DNA of 64,000 bases from Cupriavidus sp. U2 (GTDB lineage Bacteria > Pseudomonadota > Gammaproteobacteria > Burkholderiales > Burkholderiaceae), in the NCBI RefSeq assembly GCF_009663685.2, contig NZ_RCOG02000032.1, positions 486,373-550,372 of the forward strand, given 5' to 3'. A program made the translations under genes and the position numbers. Every line of letters begins with the position of its first letter. The first letter of the stretch is position 1. Of the stretch, positions 1 through 8,650 are shown one piece after another. The notes under the pieces were generated by a model. That model ran no database searches, was not told the origin of the DNA, and worked only from the letters and a program-made list of their open reading frames with translations.

Positions 1-29
1 CGACGCCTACCCAGCCGCTTTTCGACTCC

Positions 30-839
30 TTGCCCACTGGCCTCAACGGCCAGTCGGCGCGGAGGCGTCTTCCTCGTCAGCCAGCACAACTCCAAACCCA
101 GATTCAAGCTCCGGCGCCTGCTTTCAGCGTGGCGTGGGCACGTCACCAGGACGAAGTAGCCGAGGCGCAGCGCCTGCGCTACAAGGTGTTCGCCGAGGAA
201 ATGGGCGCGCGCCTGCAACCGTCGGCCACCGAGACCGACGTGGACATGTTCGACGCCTACTGCGACCACCTGATCGTACGCGACCAGGAAACGCTCAAGG
301 TGGTGGGCACCTACCGCGTGCTGCCGCCGCACCAGGCCAAGCGCATCGGCTGCCTCTATGCGGAATCCGAATTCGATCTAGTCCGCCTGGCGCACCTGCG
401 CCCGAAAATGCTGGAACTGGGCCGTTCGTGCGTGCACCGCGACTACCGCTCGGGCAGCGTGATCATGGCCCTGTGGGGCGGCCTGGGCGAATACCTGCAG
501 CGTTACAACCTCGAATCGATGCTGGGCTGCGCCAGCGTACCGATGAGCGACGGCGGCCACTACGCGGCCAGCCTCTATCGGCAGTTCGCCGAAAAGTCGC
601 TGGCACCGATCGAATATCACGCCTTTCCGCGCGTGCCGCTGCCGGTGGACGACCTGAACCAGACGCTTGACGTGGAGCCGCCCGCGCTGATCAAGGGCTA
701 TCTGCGCCTGGGCGCCAGGATCTGCGGCCTGCCCGCCTGGGACCCCGATTTCAATGTCGCAGATTTCCTGACCCTGCTGCGCGTGCGCGACATGAACCCG
801 CGCTATGCCCGGCACTTCCTGGGCATGCAATCGGCCTGA
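30..839 (+). CDS. olsB: OlsB-like GNAT acyltransferase (ornithine lipid synthesis)
   Basis: The product resembles the acyl-ACP-dependent L-ornithine N-alpha-acyltransferase branch of the GNAT superfamily. That family makes lyso-ornithine lipid, a phosphorus-free membrane lipid precursor. The first ~35 residues are a poorly ordered, basic, Gln/Ala-rich segment. The conserved core starts near residue 45 (RLRYKVFAEEMGA), followed by a TYRVLPP segment and an ELGRSCVHRDYR motif typical of this family. The start is uncertain: the frame stays open to base 3 of the window, and TTG at 30 is only the first in-window candidate, so the true start may lie outside. It converges with ppx across a strong stem-loop. 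Its place beside ppk, pho and pst genes fits membrane remodelling under phosphate starvation. Family assignment is good; the ornithine substrate is inferred. Confidence 0.72.
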   Translation: MPTGLNGQSARRRLPRQPAQLQTQIQAPAPAFSVAWARHQDEVAEAQRLRYKVFAEEMGARLQPSATETDVDMFDAYCDHLIVRDQETLKVVGTYRVLPPHQAKRIGCLYAESEFDLVRLAHLRPKMLELGRSCVHRDYRSGSVIMALWGGLGEYLQRYNLESMLGCASVPMSDGGHYAASLYRQFAEKSLAPIEYHAFPRVPLPVDDLNQTLDVEPPALIKGYLRLGARICGLPAWDPDFNVADFLTLLRVRDMNPRYARHFLGMQSA

Positions 840-894
840 CCGCTGATCGGCAGCCCCTCTTACCGGACGAAACGGCTGATCGATCCGGTACCGG

Positions 895-934
895 AAACAG
901 GAACGGCGACTCATCGGAGTCGCCGTTCCTGTTT
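895..934. terminator. Bidirectional terminator between olsB-like gene and ppx
   Basis: A perfect 18-bp stem (AAACAGGAACGGCGACTC at 895-912, its complement at 917-934) closes on an ATCG tetraloop. A-rich and T-rich ends flank it on both strands. It sits between the 3' ends of two convergent genes, so it can stop transcription from either side. Confidence 0.85.
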
Positions 935-965
935 CGTCGCCGGTTGGCCGGGTTGCCCCGCCGTC

Positions 966-2498
966 TCAGATGTAGACGACCTTGTAACGCTTGCCCACGC
1001 GCTCCCACTCGTCGGCTTCCTGCGTCAGACTGTATTCCACCAGCGGATTGGCATCGATCCACGATTTCGGCAGCCGCACCTCGAAGCCCTCGTCGAGTTC
1101 GTCTGAACGCTGCCTGACCTGGATGTGCGGCAGCTTCATGTCGCCACGCCGGCGGCATAGTACAAACGCCAGCCGCAGGCTGAACAGCATGCGCCAGTCC
1201 AGGAACTTGCCGCTGCCGGACAGCTTGCCGAGCTTGCCCGCGTGGCCGAGTAGCAGCGTGGCCAGGCGCGCCTGGTCGGTCTTCGAGAAACCGGGCATGT
1301 CGGCGTGCGTGGCGATATAGGCCGAATGCTTGTGATAGCCACTGTGCGAGATCGTCATGCCGATCTCGTGCAGGCTGGCTGCCCAGCCCAGCAACGCAAG
1401 GTTGTCCTCGCGGCGCTCGTTGCGCGGCTCGGGAAACTGCGCCAGCAGATCGCGGGCCGCCTGCCCCACCCGGATGGCCTGCGGGCGGTCCACGGCATAG
1501 CGGCGCATGAACTGGTCCACCGTTACGGTCCGCATGTCCTCATGATGGCTGCGGCCCAGCAGGTCGTACAGCACACCCAGTCGCAGCGCGCCGTCCGTGA
1601 CGTCCATGCGGTCGATATCGAGTTCGGCAAACACGCCTAGCATGATCGACAGGCCGCCAGGCAGCACCGGAATCCGGTCGGCCTTCAGGCCGGTCAGCTT
1701 CACCCGGTTCGTGTTCTCGGCCTTGACCAGCGCCCGTTTCAGGCGCTCCAGCCCTTCACGCGTAATGCCGTGCTCGGACGCGCTGTCGTTCATCCCGTTG
1801 AGCTCGATCAGTTCCGCCAGGGCGCGCGCAGTACCCGACGACCCTACCGCCTGCTGCCAGCCGGCTGCCTTGTACTGGCGCACCAGTACCTGGATCTCGC
1901 GGCGCGCGGCCAGTTCGGCCTGCTTGAACGCGTATTCGTCGACGTTGCCGCTCGGAAAGAACTGGCGGCTATGCGATACGCAGCCGATGTACAGGCTTTC
2001 CATCAGCTTGGACTGATAGCCGCTGCCAATGATGAATTCGGTGGAACCGCCGCCGATATCCACGACCAGCCGGTTGCCCTGGCAAGCCGGCGCATCATGC
2101 GACGCGCCCAGGTAGATCAGGCGCGCTTCCTCCCGGCCGGCGATCACTTCGATCGGGAATCCCAGGGCAGCCTCGGCCTCGATCAGGAAATCCGAAGCAT
2201 TCCTGGCCACGCGCAGCGTATTGGTGGCAACCGCGCGCACCTGCTCGGGTGCGAAGTCGCGCAGGCGGTCGCCAAAGCGGCGCAGCGCGTCAACACCCCG
2301 GCGGCGGGCCGGCTGGTCCAGATACTTGTCCGGCGTCAGGCCGGCGGCCAGCCTGACCGGCTCGCGCAGCGCATCGACCTGGAAGATCTGGCTGGCGGGG
2401 CCGGAGGCCGTGGGCGTTTCATCCACCCGCCCGATCATCAGGCGGAAGCTGTTGGAGCCCATGTCGACGGCGGCCAGCAAGCGGGGATTCTGTGTCAT
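966..2498 (-). CDS. ppx: Exopolyphosphatase (Ppx/GppA family)
   Basis: This enzyme removes terminal phosphate from inorganic polyphosphate. At 510 residues it has the usual Ppx length: an ASKHA phosphatase fold in the N-terminal ~310 residues, with the opening motif AAVDMGSNSFRLMIGRV and a second phosphate-binding stretch VVDIGGGSTEFI, then a C-terminal HD-like helical domain. The start is an ATG giving MTQNPRLLAAVDMGSNS, which places the family motif at the expected position. It is divergent from ppk1 with 150 bp between the start codons, the common arrangement in betaproteobacteria. GppA (pppGpp phosphohydrolase) activity cannot be excluded by sequence, but the ppk neighbour favours Ppx. 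Confidence 0.93.
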   Translation of the reverse strand: MTQNPRLLAAVDMGSNSFRLMIGRVDETPTASGPASQIFQVDALREPVRLAAGLTPDKYLDQPARRRGVDALRRFGDRLRDFAPEQVRAVATNTLRVARNASDFLIEAEAALGFPIEVIAGREEARLIYLGASHDAPACQGNRLVVDIGGGSTEFIIGSGYQSKLMESLYIGCVSHSRQFFPSGNVDEYAFKQAELAARREIQVLVRQYKAAGWQQAVGSSGTARALAELIELNGMNDSASEHGITREGLERLKRALVKAENTNRVKLTGLKADRIPVLPGGLSIMLGVFAELDIDRMDVTDGALRLGVLYDLLGRSHHEDMRTVTVDQFMRRYAVDRPQAIRVGQAARDLLAQFPEPRNERREDNLALLGWAASLHEIGMTISHSGYHKHSAYIATHADMPGFSKTDQARLATLLLGHAGKLGKLSGSGKFLDWRMLFSLRLAFVLCRRRGDMKLPHIQVRQRSDELDEGFEVRLPKSWIDANPLVEYSLTQEADEWERVGKRYKVVYI

Positions 2499-2555
2499 TG
2501 CGTCAGTGTTACGCGGGATCGGCCGTGGCGGGCCAAAACCCGAAAGATTATGTCC

Positions 2556-2603
2556 CTGTCATGTCTGCATCATGACAAAATCAAAGTGTCATCAAAATGA
2601 CAC
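2556..2603. promoter_or_regulatory. Cluster of TGTCAT half-sites between ppx and ppk1 (candidate PhoB region)
   Basis: Four TGTCAT half-sites lie within 48 bp. They are on + at 2557-2562 and 2587-2592, and on - at 2572-2577 and 2597-2602, forming two inverted pairs. The inner pair is a perfect palindrome, GTGTCAT-CAAA-ATGACAC (2586-2603). One minus-strand arrangement, TTGTCAT-GATG-CAGACAT (2578-2561), approximates the 7-4-7 layout of a Pho box. TGTCA is the PhoB core and pho genes follow nearby, so PhoB control is plausible. The inverted layout is not canonical, and another regulator is possible. Confidence 0.4.
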
Positions 2604-2648
2604 GGATCTATGAAAAAGTCGCCTCATCGCCAAAATAAGGTCATAGAC

Positions 2649-4730
2649 ATGTCGACGACGCCGCCTGGCTCGCTCTGGAACCGCGAGCTGGGCATTCTGG
2701 ATTTCAACGCGCGCGTGCTTGCGCAGGCCGCCGACCCCAATGTCCCGCTGCTGGAACGGCTGAAGTTCATCTGTATCGTGTCCAGCAACCTGGACGAGTT
2801 CTTTGAAATCCGGATGGCCGGCCTGAAGGAGCAGATGCGGGACAACGCATCGGGCCTGACGCCCGATGGCCTCTCGATCCAGCAGGCCTACCAGCTTGTC
2901 ACGGAGCGCACCCAGCGGCTCGTGGCATCGCAGTATGACATGCTGCAGAACGTCATTTTCCCCGCGCTGGAAAAAGAAGGGGTGTTTTTTCACCTGACCG
3001 GCACGTGGACGGACGCGCAGCGCGCCTGGGCGCGGGACTTCTTCACGCGCGAGCTGGGCCCGGTGCTGACGCCCATAGCGCTGGACCCCGCCCATCCGTT
3101 CCCGCGCGTGCTCAACAAGAGCCTGAACTTCGTGATCGAGCTGTCCGGCAAGGACGCCTTCGGCCGCGATGCCGACCTGGCCATCGTGCAGGCCCCGCGC
3201 GCGCTGCCCCGCGTGGTGCGCATGCCGGAGAAGCTGTCGGGTTATCCGTACGGCTTTGTGATGCTGTCGTCGTTCATGCAGGCGTTTGTCCACGAACTGT
3301 TCCCGGCCATCGAGGTGCAGGGCTGCTACCAGTTCCGGGTCACCCGCAATTCCGACCTCTTCGTGTCCGAGGACGAAATCACCGACCTGCGCGAAGCGTT
3401 GCAGGGCGAATTGCCTGCACGTCACTTTGGCGACATGGTCCGCCTGGAGGTATCGTCCGACACGCCGCCGGCGCTGTCGCGGCGCCTGCTGCTGGAATCG
3501 GGCCTGACCGAACAGGACCTGTACCGCGTGGGGGGCCCGGTGAACCTGGTGCGGCTGATGCAGATTCCCGATCTGGTGGACCGCCCTGCCCTGAAATACC
3601 CGCCGCACGTGCCCGCCGTGGTCAAGGCCTTCCCGCCCGGCACGAGCATGTTCGACGTGATCCGCCAGCGGGACGTGCTGCTGCATCACCCTTACGAGAG
3701 CTTCTCGTCGGTGCTGGACCTGATGCAGGCGGCCGCCAGCGATCCAAACGTGGTGGCGATCAAGCAGACTGTCTATCGCACCGGCAACGAATCGGCGGTG
3801 ATGGAGGCGCTGATGACGGCGGCCCGCAACGGCAAGGAAGTGACCGTGGTGGTGGAACTGCTGGCGCGCTTCGATGAGGAAACCAACATCAACTGGGCCG
3901 AACGGCTGGAATCGGCCGGTGCCCATGTGGTGTACGGCGTGGTGGGACACAAATGCCACGCCAAGATGCTGCTGATCGTGCGGCGCGAGCCGGCGGGCCC
4001 GAAGGCCAAGAACGCGGTGCTGCGGCGCTACGCCCACCTGGGCACTGGCAACTATCACCCGCGCACCGCCCGCCTGTACACCGACTTTGGGCTGCTCACC
4101 GCCAACGAGCAGGTCTGCGAGGACGTTCACCACGTGTTCCAGCTGCTGACCGGCACGGCCGGCACCATCCGGCTCAATCACCTGTGGCAGTCGCCGTTCA
4201 CGATGCACAGCAACCTCGTGGAGCATATCCGCGCCGAGGCCCGCAACGCGCGCGCCGGCAAGCGGGCTCGCATCATCGCCAAGATGAACGCGCTGCTGGA
4301 GCCGACCATCATCGACGAGCTTTACAAGGCGTCGCGCGCGGGCGTGAAGATCGACCTGATCGTGCGCGGCGTCTGCGCGCTGCGCGCCGGCGTGCCGGGG
4401 CTGTCGGAGAACATTTCGGTACGCTCGATCGTCGGCCGCTTCCTGGAGCATCACCGCGTCTATTACTTCCACGCGGCCGGCGACGATGTGCTGTACCTGT
4501 CCAGCGCCGACTGGATGGACCGCAACCTGTTCCGACGCGTCGAGGTGGCCTTCCCGATCCTGGATCGTACGCTCAAGGCCCGCGTGATCAAGGAAGGCTT
4601 GCAGGTGCATCTGCACGACAACGCATCGGCCTGGATCATGGAGCCCAATGGCGATTACGTACGAAAGCCGTCGCGCGCCAAGCTCCAGCGCGTCAGCCAA
4701 CAGGAACTGCTGCTGAAGTTCGGCACCTGA
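2649..4730 (+). CDS. ppk1: Polyphosphate kinase 1
   Basis: PPK1 reversibly transfers the gamma-phosphate of ATP to polyphosphate, usually at the membrane. From this start the protein has 693 residues, normal for PPK1. It runs through the N-terminal helical domain (SLWNRELGILDFNARVL), the head domain, and two phospholipase-D-like C domains. VGHKCHAKMLLI contains the expected catalytic His, followed by HLGTGNYHPRTARLYTDFG. I chose ATG 2649 because AAGG (2637-2640) lies 8 nt upstream. An in-frame ATG at 2610 would add 13 residues but has no ribosome site. It is divergent from ppx and followed by a bidirectional terminator. Confidence 0.95.
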   Translation: MSTTPPGSLWNRELGILDFNARVLAQAADPNVPLLERLKFICIVSSNLDEFFEIRMAGLKEQMRDNASGLTPDGLSIQQAYQLVTERTQRLVASQYDMLQNVIFPALEKEGVFFHLTGTWTDAQRAWARDFFTRELGPVLTPIALDPAHPFPRVLNKSLNFVIELSGKDAFGRDADLAIVQAPRALPRVVRMPEKLSGYPYGFVMLSSFMQAFVHELFPAIEVQGCYQFRVTRNSDLFVSEDEITDLREALQGELPARHFGDMVRLEVSSDTPPALSRRLLLESGLTEQDLYRVGGPVNLVRLMQIPDLVDRPALKYPPHVPAVVKAFPPGTSMFDVIRQRDVLLHHPYESFSSVLDLMQAAASDPNVVAIKQTVYRTGNESAVMEALMTAARNGKEVTVVVELLARFDEETNINWAERLESAGAHVVYGVVGHKCHAKMLLIVRREPAGPKAKNAVLRRYAHLGTGNYHPRTARLYTDFGLLTANEQVCEDVHHVFQLLTGTAGTIRLNHLWQSPFTMHSNLVEHIRAEARNARAGKRARIIAKMNALLEPTIIDELYKASRAGVKIDLIVRGVCALRAGVPGLSENISVRSIVGRFLEHHRVYYFHAAGDDVLYLSSADWMDRNLFRRVEVAFPILDRTLKARVIKEGLQVHLHDNASAWIMEPNGDYVRKPSRAKLQRVSQQELLLKFGT

Positions 4731-4750
4731 TCGCCGCCGGGTTTCGGAAT

Positions 4751-4788
4751 GAAACAGGCCGCTCCCGCACCGGGCAGCGGCCTGTTTT
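4751..4788. terminator. Terminator between ppk1 and phoR
   Basis: A 12-bp stem AAACAGGCCGCT (4752-4763) pairs with AGCGGCCTGTTT (4776-4787) around a 12-nt loop. T residues follow on the + strand and A residues precede it, so it can serve both convergent genes. Confidence 0.8.
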
Positions 4789-4811
4789 CATGGCGCCGGG
4801 CGTGTCCGGGC

Positions 4812-6164
4812 TCAGGCAGCGTGGCGCGAGGCGTCGCTCAGCCGGGACAGCGGTTGCGCGGCGTCCGGCTCGTAGCCGCTGCGGTCCACGGGGAACACGA
4901 TGCGGAACGTACTACCGCGCCCCACTTCGCTGGTCACACGCAGATCGGCATGGTGGCGCGACAGCACGTGCTTGACGATGGCCAGCCCCAGACCGGTACC
5001 GCCCGTATCGCGCGACCGGCTGCGATCCACCCGGTAGAACCGCTCGGTCAGGCGGGGAATATGCTCGGGCGCGATGCCCAGGCCCGTGTCGCTGACCGAG
5101 AACACCGAGTGCCCGTCGGTAAAGGTCATGCGGATGGCGATGCGTCCGCCGTCGGGCGTGTAGCGCACCGCGTTCGACACCAGGTTGCCCAGTGCCGACA
5201 GCAGCTCGCCTTCCGCACCGCGCAGCACCACGGCGGTATCGATATCGGTCTCGATGTCGTGCCGGCCCTGGGACAACGCCTCGGCGTCGTGCACCATGTG
5301 GGCGGCCAGCGCGGCCACGTTGACACGGTCGTGCGACGGCGGCTGCGCGTCGGATTCCAGCTTGGCCAGCGCAAGCAGGTCCTCGACGATGTGCTGCATC
5401 CGCATCGACTGCACCAGCATCAGATCGATGTAGCGTTTGCGGTCTTCCTCGGAGACCGGCAGGTCGCGCACGGTCTCGAGGAAGCCCGTCAGCACCGTCA
5501 GCGGCGTTTTCAGTTCGTGCGAGACATTGGCCACGAAGTCGCGGCGCATGGCCTCGGTGCTTTCAACCTTGGTAATGTCCTGCGTCAATACGAGCTTGCG
5601 GTTCTCGCCATACGGAAGGATCTGCACCGACGTGATACCGCGCTTGTGTTCCCCCATGTCGCGCATCACCAGCGGTTCGTCATAGCGTTCGCGCGTCAGG
5701 TAGTGGACAAACTCGGGCCGGCGAATCAGGTGCGTAATGCGCTGGCGCACGTCGCGCCGCGCGTTCAGCCCGAAGTGCTGCTCGGCCACGCCGTTGCACC
5801 ATTCGATCTGGTCGGCATCGTCAAGCATCAGCACGCCATAGGGCGACGCCTGGATGGCCTGGATAAACCGGGTGTGCTGCTGTTCCACCTGCAGCACCTG
5901 GGTGCGCCATCGCTTGACCAGCCGGTGCAGGCGGTAATACACCTCGCCCCACAGCCCGAGTGCGCTGGGGATCTCGCCGTAGGCCGGCGCGTCCAGCACC
6001 CGCCACAGACGGTTGATCTGGAACAGGTAGTACGCAAGCAGCAGGAACAGCGAAATGGAAAGGAAAAGCAGGCCGGGCACGGCGCCGGCTACGGCATACA
6101 GCCCCGCGGCTATCAGCACGAGACCGGCAAGGATGGCCGCGGAGCGGGCCCAGATGACATTCAT
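4812..6164 (-). CDS. phoR: Phosphate regulon sensor histidine kinase PhoR
   Basis: PhoR phosphorylates PhoB when phosphate is scarce and takes its signal from the Pst-PhoU complex. The 450 residues show two membrane helices at about 5-27 and 31-49, a charged region and a PAS domain at about 98-200, the HisKA box NVSHELKTPLTVL with phospho-acceptor His216, and an HATPase_c domain ending in the glycine-rich DTGGTGLGLAIVKH. There is almost no periplasmic domain, as in E. coli PhoR. It is last in the leftward pst-pho operon, 138 bp after phoB; that gap holds no gene. Confidence 0.95.
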   Translation of the reverse strand: MNVIWARSAAILAGLVLIAAGLYAVAGAVPGLLFLSISLFLLLAYYLFQINRLWRVLDAPAYGEIPSALGLWGEVYYRLHRLVKRWRTQVLQVEQQHTRFIQAIQASPYGVLMLDDADQIEWCNGVAEQHFGLNARRDVRQRITHLIRRPEFVHYLTRERYDEPLVMRDMGEHKRGITSVQILPYGENRKLVLTQDITKVESTEAMRRDFVANVSHELKTPLTVLTGFLETVRDLPVSEEDRKRYIDLMLVQSMRMQHIVEDLLALAKLESDAQPPSHDRVNVAALAAHMVHDAEALSQGRHDIETDIDTAVVLRGAEGELLSALGNLVSNAVRYTPDGGRIAIRMTFTDGHSVFSVSDTGLGIAPEHIPRLTERFYRVDRSRSRDTGGTGLGLAIVKHVLSRHHADLRVTSEVGRGSTFRIVFPVDRSGYEPDAAQPLSRLSDASRHAA

Positions 6165-6302
6165 GCGCGGAGTAGAAGAGATTCAGTGCGTTCGCACTGC
6201 GACAAAGTCTGCCACAACAAGGCATCGCAGCGTGGCATTGAGCCGGCATTATCCGACATCGGCCGGCGCGGCCCCCGCTGCTCCGCCGCCGGCCCGTTCC
6301 GG

Positions 6303-7010
6303 TCAGTGGCTGGGCGACCGCGCCAGGCGATAGCCGCTGCCCCGGACCGTCTCGATCATGTTGCTGTACCCCCCCGGGGTCAGCGCGGCACGCAGACGCT
6401 TGATATGCACGTCCACGGTACGCTCTTCCACGAACACGTGGTCGCCCCAGACCTGATCCAGTAATTGTGACCGGCTGTGCACACGCTCGGGATGCGTCAT
6501 CAGGAAGTGAAGCAGACGGAACTCCGTGGGACCCAGGTCCAGCTTGATTGGGCCGCTGTCGTCCTGACCGGTCACCCGATGCGTAGCCGGATCGAGACGC
6601 AGGCCATTGATGGCCACCACGTCGTCGGTCAGCTGCGGCGCGCGGCGGCGCAGCACGGCCTTGATGCGGGCCAGCAGTTCCTTCGGCGAAAAGGGCTTGG
6701 TCACATAGTCGTCCGCACCGGCTTCCAGGCCCATGACCTTGTCCTGCTCTTCGCTACGGGCGGTGAGCATGATGATCGGGATCTGCTTGGTGCGGTCGTT
6801 GGTCCGCAGTTCCTTGGCGAAGGTGGCACCCGACTTGCCCGGGAGCATCCAGTCCAGCAACACGAGGTCCGGCAGGACATCGCTCATCAGCGACAACGCC
6901 TGCTCGGCGTTGTACGCACGAATCGGATAGTGCCCCGCGTGCTGGAGATTGACGGCGATCAGTTCAGCAATCGCCGGTTCGTCTTCGACAACGAGAATAC
7001 TGCTCGGCAT
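6303..7010 (-). CDS. phoB: Phosphate regulon response regulator PhoB
   Basis: This is an OmpR/PhoB-type regulator of 235 residues. The receiver domain has acidic residues E9/D10, phospho-acceptor D53 in LVLLDWMLPGKSG, the conserved Thr in IIMLTARS, and Lys in YVTKPFS. The C-terminal winged helix (about 130-232) includes VDVHIKRLRAAL and VRGSGYRL. It activates genes through Pho boxes, two of which precede pstS here. It lies 36 bp downstream of phoU. Confidence 0.96.
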   Translation of the reverse strand: MPSSILVVEDEPAIAELIAVNLQHAGHYPIRAYNAEQALSLMSDVLPDLVLLDWMLPGKSGATFAKELRTNDRTKQIPIIMLTARSEEQDKVMGLEAGADDYVTKPFSPKELLARIKAVLRRRAPQLTDDVVAINGLRLDPATHRVTGQDDSGPIKLDLGPTEFRLLHFLMTHPERVHSRSQLLDQVWGDHVFVEERTVDVHIKRLRAALTPGGYSNMIETVRGSGYRLARSPSH

Positions 7011-7046
7011 GTAATAGTTCTCCGCTTATCAGTGCTGGCGCGTCAT

Positions 7047-7751
7047 TCAGCTCAACGCTTCGCGCTCCATGTCTTCGCGTGAGACATGGCGTACGTCCGT
7101 GCCCTTCACGATGTAGATGATGAATTCTGCAATGTTCTTCGCGTGGTCGCCGATCCGCTCGACGGCCTTGGCGATGAACAGGAAGTCCAGCGCCACCGAG
7201 ATCGTGCGCGGGTCTTCCATCATGTAGGTGATCAGCTTGCGCACGAAGGCGCGGAATTCCTCGTCGATGGCCTTGTCGTCCTTGACGATGCGGGCCGCCG
7301 CCACGGTGTCCAGGCGCGCGAACGCGTCCAGCGCCTGGCGCAGCAGGTTGATGGCCATCTCGCCGGACAGCTTCACTTCGGCGTAGTTGATGTTGTGCGC
7401 GGCCGCATCTTCCATGATGTGCTTGGTCCGCTTGGCGATCTTCTCGGCCTCGTCGCCGGCGCGTTCGAGGTTGGTGATCGTCTTGGAGATCGCCATCACC
7501 AGGCGCAGGTCGCGGGCGGTGGGCTGGCGGCGCGCGATGATGTTGCCGCAGTCCGCATCGATCTCCACTTCGAGCGCATTCAACTGCTGCTCGCGGGCCA
7601 TGACCTGGTCGGCCAGGTCACCGTCGAAGTCGGCCAGCGCGCGCATGGCCAGTTCGATCTGCGACTCCACCAGTCCGCCCATCTGCAGCAGCTTGGTGTT
7701 GATCGCGTTGAGGTCGGCGTCGAACTGGGTCGACAGGTGCTTGTCAGTCAT
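7047..7751 (-). CDS. phoU: Phosphate signalling protein PhoU
   Basis: PhoU links the Pst transporter to PhoR and keeps the regulon off when phosphate is plentiful. The 234-residue protein is all helical, with two repeats of the PhoU three-helix fold. Each repeat carries an E/DxxxD metal-site pattern (for example NLERAGDEAEKIAKR and AVERIGDHAKNIAE). The start MTDKHLSTQFD is set by AGGAGA just upstream. The frame is open further upstream into pstB, but that extension is not PhoU-like. Confidence 0.95.
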   Translation of the reverse strand: MTDKHLSTQFDADLNAINTKLLQMGGLVESQIELAMRALADFDGDLADQVMAREQQLNALEVEIDADCGNIIARRQPTARDLRLVMAISKTITNLERAGDEAEKIAKRTKHIMEDAAAHNINYAEVKLSGEMAINLLRQALDAFARLDTVAAARIVKDDKAIDEEFRAFVRKLITYMMEDPRTISVALDFLFIAKAVERIGDHAKNIAEFIIYIVKGTDVRHVSREDMEREALS

Positions 7752-7807
7752 GGTGTTCTCCTGGCCGCTTGTCCGTATGCTGGATTGTCCTGCAATGCCG
7801 TTGCGGA

Positions 7808-8596
7808 TCAACCGAAGCGGCCGGTAATGTAGTCTTCGGTTTCCTTGCGGTGCGGCTTGATGAAGATCTTCTCGGTCTCGCCGAACTCGATCAGCTCGCC
7901 CAGGTACATGTAGGCGGTATAGTCCGAGCAGCGCGCGGCCTGCTGCATGTTGTGGGTGACGATCACCACCGTGTACTCGTCCTTCAGTTCGGCGATCAGT
8001 TCCTCGATACGGCCCGTGGAAATCGGGTCGAGCGCCGAGCACGGCTCGTCGAGCAGCAGTACTTCGGGGCGGATGGCAATGCCGCGCGCGATGCACAGGC
8101 GCTGCTGCTGGCCGCCCGACAGGCCGTAGCCCGACTGGTGCAGCTTGTCCTTGGCCTCGTTCCACAGCGCGGCCTTCGACAGCGCCCACTCCACACGGTC
8201 GTCCATTTCCGAGCGCGACAGCTTTTCGAACAGGCGCACCCCAAAGGCGATATTGTCATAGATCGACATCGGGAACGGCGTCGGCTTCTGGAACACCATG
8301 CCCACCTTGGCGCGCAGCAGCGAAATGTCCTGCTTGCTCGTCAGCAGGTTCTCGCCGTCCATGTTGATCTCGCCCTCGGCGCGCTGCTCCGGGTACAGCG
8401 CGAACATCTTGTTGAATGTGCGCAGCAGCGTCGACTTGCCGCAGCCCGACGGGCCGATGAACGCCGTGACCTTGCGGTCCGGGATCGACATGTTGATGTT
8501 CTTCAGCGCGTGGAACTGGTTGTAGTAGAAGTTCAGGTTCCGCACGTCGATCTTGGCGCGCACGGTGTCGGGAATATCGATGACGGTAGAGGTCAT
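7808..8596 (-). CDS. pstB: Phosphate ABC transporter ATPase PstB
   Basis: PstB powers high-affinity phosphate import. At 262 residues it has Walker A GPSGCGKST (about 50-58), the signature LSGGQQQRLCIARGIA, Walker B VLLLDEPCSALDP and the switch His in VIVTHNMQQAAR. The FHALKNINMSIP start of the ABC domain matches PstB. It lies 56 bp before phoU and 54 bp after pstA, within the pst operon. Confidence 0.97.
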   Translation of the reverse strand: MTSTVIDIPDTVRAKIDVRNLNFYYNQFHALKNINMSIPDRKVTAFIGPSGCGKSTLLRTFNKMFALYPEQRAEGEINMDGENLLTSKQDISLLRAKVGMVFQKPTPFPMSIYDNIAFGVRLFEKLSRSEMDDRVEWALSKAALWNEAKDKLHQSGYGLSGGQQQRLCIARGIAIRPEVLLLDEPCSALDPISTGRIEELIAELKDEYTVVIVTHNMQQAARCSDYTAYMYLGELIEFGETEKIFIKPHRKETEDYITGRFG

Positions 8597-8650
8597 GCTG
8601 ATGTCTCGCTTGAATTCGGTAGTCAGGTCAGGCGTGATGCGTGGCGCCAG

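Noticed and set aside
2592..4700. 702-codon open frame opposite ppk1
   Set aside because: Antisense shadow of ppk1; the composition is typical of reversed high-GC codons.
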